From assembly GCA_943737045.1 (NCBI GenBank), contig CALSFV010000204.1:744001-808000 (forward strand): a stretch of 64,000 nucleotides of DNA. The letters are read 5' to 3'. Made by a program: the position numbers and the translations under genes. Origin of the DNA: Parapristionchus giblindavisi (taxonomy: Eukaryota; Nematoda; Chromadorea; Rhabditida; Diplogasteridae). The notes under the pieces are model-generated. The model ran no database searches. It worked only from the letters and a program-made list of their open reading frames with translations, and was not told the origin of the DNA. The stretch's first letter is position 1, and each line of letters starts with the position of its first letter. Below are positions 42,117-51,400 of the stretch, piece after piece.

Positions 42117-44887
42117 AGAATCACCGGTCCACCAACCAGAACAGATCAGTCATTATTAACGCTTTCTCTGCAAACTGTCGCTCGATTAAGAACAAATTGC
42201 ATTTCCTTGCCCAAATTTTATCTAGAAACTATTCAATTATTTGTCTATATGAAAGCTGGCTTAGTTCCATTATACCAAATTCATTATTACTCAATGGCCA
42301 AGACCATAATTATAACGTATTTCGTAGGGATCGCAATAAAAATGGTGGTGGGGTCATTATCATAGTCCATTCTACCATAAATGTCATACAAGTATCAGAT
42401 CAATTAGTCAAAGGGAGTCATGAGCTTCTAGCATTAGATCTAGACATAAACGGCGATCTCATTAGAATTGTTTGTGTTTATCGTAACCCAAAGTCAAATA
42501 CCATACAAACCGAAAGTATGGTGAAATCATTATCCGATCTATCATCATGTCCCCATCCAACTATTGTAACAGGTGATTTCAATCTTCCAGATATAGAGTG
42601 GTCCATTCAACCACTACACCAAACATGTTCCCCATCCTCCCGATTATTTATTGATTTTTGTATCACGTCAAAATTTGCACAACTAGTGACAGAGCCTACC
42701 CACAAATTAGGAAACATTCTTGATCTTGTATTAAGCAATCATCCAAAATTAATCAGTCAAACTAAAGTAGGTCCTCCCTTCTGTACTTCAGATCACTACT
42801 CAATTGAGTTTTCTCTCTCACTCAATCACGCCACTCCCTCCTTTATCCTGAAAAGGGATTATAAATCTACCAATTATGATCTGATCAATATGCAACTAGC
42901 AAATGTTGACTGGACAGGTTTATTTTCCATCATGAACTCGACAGATAGTATGTATGATCTCCTTATCAAAGTCATTCAGAAATCTATAGATACACATGTC
43001 CCATGGTGTAGAGTGAATATTAACCACGGTAAACTACCACCCCATATTGAGCGTCTATTGAACAAACGCTTTACTGCATGGCAAAAATCAATCAGCCATG
43101 CTTCCTCTGAAAATAATAGTATTTTTGAAACCTTAAACAAAAAATTTAGAAAGGAACTAATTCGTTATCATAAAAACGTAGAAAAGAAAATTATTGATAG
43201 CGAAGACAGGAATAAGTTCTTTACTTATATGAAACGCTGTTCTAATGCTCAAAAGGGTATTGATGGATTGAGAGATGGCAACGGAACAACTATTCTCAGT
43301 GACGTAGAAAAGGCCAATCTTCTCGCAAATACGTTTGTCGGTGTTTTTACTACTGACAACGGTATCATCCCAACCCCTAAACAAATTCCAAACATAGGCA
43401 ATTTTGAAGAGCCACTATTTCGAAGACACGAAATATGTGAACTTATAAATAGATGGAAAAAGTCCTCATGTAAAACTCCAGAAAATATAAACCTCAATTT
43501 CATTAAAAGGATATCCATCCCTATAGCAGAACCATTAGAGATTATCTTTAGAACTTCATTTGAAACAGGAATCATACCTAGACAGTGGAAACACTCCATT
43601 GTTACTCCTGTGAAGAAATCCCCCCCTTTCTCAGATCCTCTTAACTATAGACCAATCTCTATTACATCATTTTTCTGTAGAGTCTTTGAACGCATTTTAA
43701 GCAAGTCTATAATATCACATTGTGAAACTTTGGAAATATTCCCTGATGAACAGTACGGCTTTAGAAAGCATAGATCACGTGAACTTCAAATGTTGGAAGT
43801 ACTTGAACATTGGTCTGCCTCACTTAGTAATGGACAGCCAGTTGACGTTATATATTTTGACTTTGCTAAGGCATTTGATAGAGTATCCCACCCCAAACTT
43901 CTAGCTAAAATCAACACGATTGGTTTATCCTCTAAAACCTTACGTTGGATTGCTGAATATCTCAACAACAGAACTTTTCAAGTTAGAGTAAAAGATAAAC
44001 TCTCTGACTGTCACCCTGTAACTAGTGGAGTGCCACAGGGCTCAGTACTTGGGCCCTTGCTCTTTCTCATTTTCACATCTGAACTACCCATACTGGTGCA
44101 AAAAGATGGTGTACTGGCTCGCCTATATGCTGATGACATAAAGATATACAGATCATTTAGAACGGGTGAACCTCCCCACCCCCTACAAGTTGCAGTCGAC
44201 ACTATTGTTAAATGGTCAAACGACTGGCAATTGCCTCTAGCGTCCCATAAATGTAACTCCCTACACCTAGGTAGAGCGAATCCTTCTAGAGTATATACTA
44301 TTGAAGGCAATAATTTGAATCAAAAAGAAGTTGTCAAAGATCTAGGATTCATAATTCAAAGAAGCCTGACTTACTCAGACCATTGTAGAGCAGTATCAAT
44401 CAAAGCAAAATCAGCCTGTCATATAATTATGCGAGCTCTAAGAACAAATAACCCGATAATTCTACTAAAAGCATATTCAATTTATATTAGGCCTATTTTA
44501 GAGAGCGCTTGCACTGTATTCAATCCCTACCAGAAAAAAGACATTAAAATGTTAGAAAAAGTACAGAATTATTTCACAAGAAGGCTGTTTGCACGTTGCC
44601 ACAAATATACGTGGCAATTCATGCCGAATAGTAGTGCACGCAATACAAAACTCGGTCTAGACACTCTCGAGCAGCGCAGGCTAAACATTGACATTAAAAT
44701 GTCCATCAAACTACTTAGAGGGAAAACTAGGATTTCAAATAATAAAAACCACTATTTCAAAACCTACGTTACTAGAAATGGATTAAATTTCTCCAATTGC
44801 GGGTCTCGTTTCCAATACAGGCATAACAGTTTCTTCTTGCGAGCGGCTCGGTTACTTAGCCGACCAGAGAACAGAATCAACTTTTAA
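42110..44887 (+). CDS. LINE ORF2: endonuclease and reverse transcriptase (~925 residues)
   Basis: The N-terminal apurinic-type endonuclease shows FSANCRSIKNK, the metal-binding Glu in YESWL, GDFNLPDIEW and SDHYSIEFSL. The reverse transcriptase follows: YRPISITSFFCRVFERIL, YGFRKHRS, FDFAKAFDRVSHPKLL, SGVPQGSVLGPLLFLIF and catalytic YADDIKIY. The catalytic residues are all present and there are no internal stops, so the element could be active or very young. It opens without an ATG near the ORF1 stop (TTG at 42,110; the frame is also open upstream), so ORF2 may be reached by frameshift or reinitiation. Confidence 0.9.
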   Translation: MVKNHRSTNQNRSVIINAFSANCRSIKNKLHFLAQILSRNYSIICLYESWLSSIIPNSLLLNGQDHNYNVFRRDRNKNGGGVIIIVHSTINVIQVSDQLVKGSHELLALDLDINGDLIRIVCVYRNPKSNTIQTESMVKSLSDLSSCPHPTIVTGDFNLPDIEWSIQPLHQTCSPSSRLFIDFCITSKFAQLVTEPTHKLGNILDLVLSNHPKLISQTKVGPPFCTSDHYSIEFSLSLNHATPSFILKRDYKSTNYDLINMQLANVDWTGLFSIMNSTDSMYDLLIKVIQKSIDTHVPWCRVNINHGKLPPHIERLLNKRFTAWQKSISHASSENNSIFETLNKKFRKELIRYHKNVEKKIIDSEDRNKFFTYMKRCSNAQKGIDGLRDGNGTTILSDVEKANLLANTFVGVFTTDNGIIPTPKQIPNIGNFEEPLFRRHEICELINRWKKSSCKTPENINLNFIKRISIPIAEPLEIIFRTSFETGIIPRQWKHSIVTPVKKSPPFSDPLNYRPISITSFFCRVFERILSKSIISHCETLEIFPDEQYGFRKHRSRELQMLEVLEHWSASLSNGQPVDVIYFDFAKAFDRVSHPKLLAKINTIGLSSKTLRWIAEYLNNRTFQVRVKDKLSDCHPVTSGVPQGSVLGPLLFLIFTSELPILVQKDGVLARLYADDIKIYRSFRTGEPPHPLQVAVDTIVKWSNDWQLPLASHKCNSLHLGRANPSRVYTIEGNNLNQKEVVKDLGFIIQRSLTYSDHCRAVSIKAKSACHIIMRALRTNNPIILLKAYSIYIRPILESACTVFNPYQKKDIKMLEKVQNYFTRRLFARCHKYTWQFMPNSSARNTKLGLDTLEQRRLNIDIKMSIKLLRGKTRISNNKNHYFKTYVTRNGLNFSNCGSRFQYRHNSFFLRAARLLSRPENRINF

Positions 44888-45039
44888 AAACCAATGACTG
44901 ATCAGTTTGGCCACGACTCCGTTATCATTATTTTACTCTTATTCAATGTTCATTCCCCTTCTAGAAATTGTACTTCATTCATTTGTTTAATATTTATTGT
45001 TTTATACACGTTTACCTTGTGGTGAATAAATATATATAT

Positions 45040-45490
45040 GAAATGTGCAAAATGATATTGAACGTAATAGCATGCACTTGCGATGTTTCGTCCTTGAAAA
45101 GTAACGAACGATGCAGCTATAATTGTTCATTATCATTAATATTTCTTGCAAGATTGCTATCACTACAACACACTTTCCACTTTGTAGCAAAGGCGAGCGA
45201 TCTTTGTACCCGGAAAGTAGAATTATTTTTCGAACAAGATCTATCGTGGTACCTCTTAAATTTCTTTTACGAATAAGTATAACAATCAAAGATATCATAA
45301 TTTATTCTAATGTACTTATAAAAGATGCAAAAAATAAAGCAACAGTAATACAATTAGATACGAAATATAACACGGAATACAATTACATTATGTTTCATGA
45401 AAACCAAGCTCTTGGTGACACTTACTGCATGTCACTTACAACTGTCCCTTGTTAGTGCATTTTATCCATTACTTTGTTTTGCTTTAATAC
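45040..45490. other. Intron/3' region of copy 3, no exon found
   Basis: 45,335-45,400 keeps similarity to intron 7 of other copies (ACACGGAATACAATTACAT near the exon). 45,100-45,160 matches 31,900-31,960. No terminal exon recognised. Confidence 0.35.
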
Positions 45491-45492
45491 AC

Positions 45493-48400
45493 GCGTAGGA
45501 GTTGATCATTTGACTAAACAATTGTTTTCCATTCATGGAGACGAACCACCGATTATTGGCACAGTATCTATATATCTCCGTACTATAAGTAGAAGTGGTC
45601 GAGTTACTTCCGGCTATCGTGTACCTGAAATGTGTCAGAAGTTGCACGGAAATTGATCGAACTTCATCTGTCTTGATCACACGATCCCCAAGGATTACGA
45701 GGTTTGATGGTTTTGCACGTTATAAATACTTTCGCCGGTGTTCTCCACTTGAGGTGATACACAAGGCCAAAGGCCAAAGATCAAATAGTGTTTTATCAGT
45801 CTCTCGCACAGTAAATACACGCAAGAACAAGATTTAAACAACCTACATAAAAAACTTTTAGAATATAATATTGGTTAGCTAATAATGTGCTCCATGGTGT
45901 TTTGACCGCTACGTCTAGACACCATGAAGCGTTGCCTGGTGTCGAGGCCCAACATTAGCTAATTCCTTACAGCGGTATGCAATAAACCTGGCTAATGGCT
46001 TAAAATGTTCACTGATAATCGTTCTTTCTTCAAAGAAAAATTGGACTAACAGAAAAAATCTATCTGACAATAAACATATTTTTACGATCACACCTCGGCA
46101 TTTCAAGTATGATGAAATCATTTGACCACCTTATGTAATAATCGATATCATCATAATTTTCCCCAATGGGCATAATATCACGCGTGTCACTGAAGAATCG
46201 AGTAAACTCCGGGGGTGTTAGGCACATTTTTTGACCCCCACATTTTAATGCATTTTTTGGTAGTCCTTAGGGTACCTAACAAGCTGGCCAAAGCTTTTTT
46301 GCATATCTTCATTTTCAACGTCGAGAGACGACGTCAAACTTTTTTGACTCCGAAATCGGCCGACTTTGGAGCTCTGTAGCTCTTCGGGGTGTGGTTTTAG
46401 CATAGAGTCGTCAACAGAAGAATTACTCGGAATGTTAAGGATAATGCGCCTACATCATTGGCATGTCGATATTTTATTTAGTATTTTTGTAAATCGATTT
46501 CATTGATTGGCTTAGAACAAAAATCGAAGCCGAAGGTTTTTAATAGCTCAATCGACTGACCTCGATGAGAGGATTTCAACGGTATGCTGAACGTTTTGTC
46601 ATGTGGTAGCCTTCGAAAGTTATGAGCATTTCAAGATTTTTGATTAAGAAATTTGTGTATTTTCATACACAAAACCATCCGGATTAGTTGATTTGCTCAT
46701 CTATCAACCATCTGAACAACTGGCTGAGTAGTGTACTGGATAAGGTCGCTGTTTACTTTTTGACTATCAGGGGTTCGATCCTCCTTGCCGCACTTTTCTT
46801 TTGCTGATTTTGTTTTTGTCGAAATGTTTTCCGGTGATTATGAAAACCAGAAAAAAACGAGAATACACTTTAACTTATCAGTAAGCGTTAACTTTAACAC
46901 ATCAGGAAGATAAGAGTTGTGGATGAGTCGGAGGACTCGGAGCTGGAAGATGTCGTTTTCGAGGAAGAGGTTTAATATTCATCGATTGGCTATGAATTAT
47001 AAATTTAATGATGAAAACAAAACCTCCAAAGATATCAAAAATAACTTGGAGATGCACTAGAACTATAGTAAAACTTATTACAATGGGTGAAGTCATCGCA
47101 CGAGGCAGTAGAGTAGAGATCACTGGCCGAGTCACTCTCCTCTCGTGTGATCGCACGCCATTAAAATCTTGAAATGCGCATATCTTTCGAAGGCTACCAC
47201 GTAGAAAAACGTTCAGCATACCGTTGAAATCCTCTCATCGAGGTCAGTCGATTGAGCTATTAAAAACTTTCGGCTTCGATTTTTGTTTTAACCAATCAAT
47301 GAAATCGATTTACAAAAATACTAAATAATATATCGACCTGCCAATGATGTAAGCGCATTCTCCTTAACATTCCAAGTAATTCTTCTGTTTACTACTCGAT
47401 ACTAAAACCAAACCCCGAAGAGCTACAGAGCTCCAAAGTCGGCCGATTTCGGCGTCAAAAAAGTTTGACGTCGTCTCTCGACGTTGAAAAAATGAAGAGA
47501 AAAAAATGAAGATATGCAAAAAAGCTTTGGCCAGCTTGTTAGGTACCCTAAGGACACTTAAAAATTGGAACTCAATACTTCGAAACTGGCAAATTGTAAA
47601 CGAAAAAATAGTCGACTTGTCACCAGCACATTTGCAAACATCGTTATGTAAAGAACTATAAGGAACTCAAATTTTGAGTACGCAAATTTGGAACCAGGAA
47701 AACTTCTCGGTGAGTGTACTTACTGCATGTTTACTGGCACCTTCTTGATAATACCGCACATCCATGAATTATTGTGAAATTGCTTCCATAGACTCTCGTC
47801 GACCTCGTAATTCTCCAAGGAGGATTTTGTCTCAGCAGATTCCGTGCAATTCCACTTCATTGAAGCTGAAATATTTTTAGCAATCAATATATTAAATAAT
47901 TTATTATAATGTACATAAGTGACATGCATGCACAGTAGGGTTGCAGGAACGACGGCGAATAATTCGTGCCCCTTGGCAGTTGTTTCCCTTCTCTCGGCAA
48001 TTTTTTTCTTGGCAGTTGTTTCCCTTCTCTCTCGGCAAATTCGCTTCATGACTCTGCGGCATGAAGCATGCCGCATCATTTATTTATTTATTTATCATAC
48101 ATCCAATAAAGATGTGACAACATTTGAAACAAATAATAAATAAGTGAATAGGAGAATCGGGAAAGTGGGCCGCATCGGTGAACAATTTTTTTAAACTTTT
48201 CATTGGTTGTGATCGTTTTATCAGTAGATAAAACACGCTATCTGAGAAAGTCCACATATGTGTGGTATCGACGAAAAATAGATTTTATCTTTTATATGTG
48301 ATAATTACAGGCTCCATGAGTGTAGTTCACTGGTACTTGGAAATTCCTTCCAATTGAAAATTCGCTTCAGGAGGTGACCACACAACGATTTGGCGCCTTT

Positions 48401-51400
48401 TCCTAAAAAGTTTATTTCGAATCCAATCGATTCCGGAGTGGGTGCAATGGACTCCTTGGCGAATTCTAAGAAACTATTGGTGAGGAAAGTTTTTTGATCA
48501 AAGATCAACGAAGGCTGGAATTCGGGAATTTTCAGAAAAAAATTCACATTAAATTAATTCTCACTATTTCCCCATGGCCCAGGTAAATTTTTTATTTGCT
48601 CAATAGCTTCTGCATATTATATTACACCTTCAGTTTTAAATTGGTAATTTTTGAAATCTGGGAAAATTGTAAACGAATCAATTTTGTTTGCTGTATTCAA
48701 TTGTGGTGAGGATTGGCGACCTTTTCTAAAAATTGTCTTTCTAATCCAATCGGACTGGGCGCATTCGAATCCTTGTTTAAGTCTAAGAAACTATTGCTTA
48801 GGAGAGTTTTTCGATCAACTGTCAACGAACGCTGGAATTGGGAATTTTCGAAAAAAATGTTTACATTAAATTAATTCTCACTATTTTCCATAATTCTCAC
48901 TATGTAGAAGCGATTGAGCAAATAAAAAGTTTACATTCGCCATGGAAAATAGTGAGAATTAATTTAATGTAAACATTTTTTTTCGAAAATTCCCAATTCC
49001 AGCGTTCGTTGACCGTTGATCGAAAAACTCTCCTAAGCAATAGTCTCTTGGAATTAGACAAGGATTCGAATGCGCCCAGTCCTGAATCGATTGGATTAGA
49101 AATATTTTTTTTTAGAAAAGGTCGCCAATCCTCACCACAATTGAATACAGCAAACAAAATTGATTCGTTTACAATTTTCCCAGATTTCAAAAATTACCAA
49201 TTTAAAACTGAAGGTGTAATATAATATGCAGAAGCTATTGAGCAAATAAAAAATTTACCTGGGCCATGGGAAAATAGTGAGAATTAATTTAATGTGATTT
49301 TTTTCTTCTTTGATCAAAAAACTTTCCTCACCAATAGTTTCTTAGAATTCGCCAAGGAGTCCATTGCACCCACTCCTGAATCGATTGGATTCGAAATAAA
49401 CTTTTTAGGAAAAGGCGCCAAATCGTTGTGTGGTCACCTCCTGAAGCGAATTTTCAATTGGAAGGAATTTCCAAGTACCAGTGAACTACACTCATGGAGC
49501 CTGTAATTATCACACATAAAACAGAAAAATCTATTTTTCGTCGATACCAAAAAAAAAATTCAGTTGTTGAATTTTCTCAGATAGTGTGATATAAGATTAA
49601 CATCACCACAAAAACGAAAATTATTGGTCGACTCTGGACAGCGTCACACCTAAATGCGGCATGATGCGCATGCTTCATGCCGTGGCATGCTGCGTTTAGG
49701 GAGCGCAACTGTGCGGGACTGTAAAGGATTTCTGAATATCTTGAAAAAAAAATAAATGAGTATCCTTATCCGAATAACTTGAGGAACATTTCAAATTTTT
49801 TTATTCCAAATTTTATCCAATTTCGATTAGTACATCAAATACATCGTGAAAAATGTCGATGCGAAATCTTTTTGAGCGCTACTGCAGATAATATAACATA
49901 TTATGTATAATTCGGCACCGCCCATATCGGCAATGGAATTATCTACAATAAATCGGTTGGATGGTATCCCATGGCAAAACATTTTGCATCACTGTTATCT
50001 GTAAGAGTGTATGGAATTGGGCTACCGTAACCGTCAGGAATCGCGAACATTCTGTAGACTTATGACCCGACCATAGTTGAGACCTAGGTCGAAAAATTCA
50101 TTATGATCCGATACCAAATACTATTTGCTGTTATGCCAGCAGTGAGCCGACGTTAATTTTTCTGGAAATCGAAAGCCGATCTACAGTAGCCTGTATTGTT
50201 AAATGACATGCATGTTATATGTATGATCTGTTGACGAAATGAGCTCTGCGAATTGTACCCCCTCCCCGTAGATACCAGGATACCGATAACATACGATATG
50301 TGCTCACTTACTATTAGTTAAAAAAATTCGACGTTCGTAATCATTTATGACAGGAATCGCCAGAGGTTCGACCACCCCCCGGATATAGAAATTTCGACCC
50401 CCTGAAAAATTCAGATTAAGTACTTTGAACGATGCTCTATCGAACTGCGTTGGCCGAATTTGCATATCTGCTCTAATTTTTGAGTAGCGGTAGGTCAAAC
50501 TTGGCAGGTACGGTTTTTTTGGCTCGAGTGTGCGTCAGAAAAATGATCAGAACTCCGTTCAGAATAATGATAGAAACTTTTTCAAAAAAAGCATCGAAAG
50601 AGGAGATCTTGGGCAACATTTCCCAGTTGATGACGTCATTTGTCGACCATGCGCCGGTGCGGGGCGGTCGGTTTTATGAAAAAGTGACGTAGCTTTCCTA
50701 ATCGGAAAAAGTGCACTTTTCTTCCATGCGCGTTTTGTTGCACCCATATGTGTCTAAAAATGACCCAAGTTTCAGAGGATTTGAGAAATGCAAAAAAATG
50801 GCGTTGATTTTAGTAACGCGACCTCGGACCTGTCAATGGAAAGAACGGCTTATTCCTTTATCAAGAAGCAACAAAGTTGTTTAAATGACTCAAAAACATC
50901 CGCAAATACATTACGAGCTCAACATGCCCATATATGACAGTTATTTGAAACACAAAATTACCGAGTTCCGAAAAATTTGAAAAAAAAGAGAGCGTGAGAA
51001 AGGTTTGGGGGGGGGGGGCTCACACTCGTTCTTTGTTGTTCAAATGCAACTATGTTTGCTCAGTTTTCTAACATCTCCATTTCGTGTACCAGATGTTAGT
51101 CTCTCTTCTCTTTTTTTCTCTCCCTGTCTGTTCACGAAAGAGCGTGTGGGAGTGAGAGAGCGGATGATGAGCAGTCGCGCGGAGTTGGGGCGCGCGTGTG
51201 TAATCTCGATGGCGGATATCTCGGCTCTAAGAGCAGGTAGGCCTTCACTTCCAAAAACAAAAATGTTCAAAAACATTATAAGAAATATTATAAAGATTAA
51301 ATAACATTACTGAGACGTTTTTTCCACGTGGAAAAGCAAAATATTTTTTTTTTCAATTTTTTCGGAACTCGGTGATTTTGTGTTTCAAATAACTGTCATA

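Larger units (their letters stand above)
40763..45040 (+). mobile_element. CR1/L2-like LINE, apparently full length
   Basis: Contains a 5' region with minisatellite (40,763-41,105), ORF1 (41,106-42,116), ORF2 (about 42,110-44,887) and a ~150-bp 3' UTR. It ends in GAATAAATATATATATG, a short simple-repeat tail typical of CR1-type elements rather than poly(A). Both frames are open. The 5' edge is uncertain: 40,733-40,761 matches 31,263-31,292, so sequence left of the minisatellite belongs to another repeat. It lies downstream of exon 7 of PAN-mucin copy 3. Confidence 0.75.

Noticed and set aside
47720..48079. 119-codon minus-strand frame
   Set aside because: Only the part 47,724-47,865 is exon 6 of copy 3; the rest reads through intron, a tandem duplication and low-complexity sequence.
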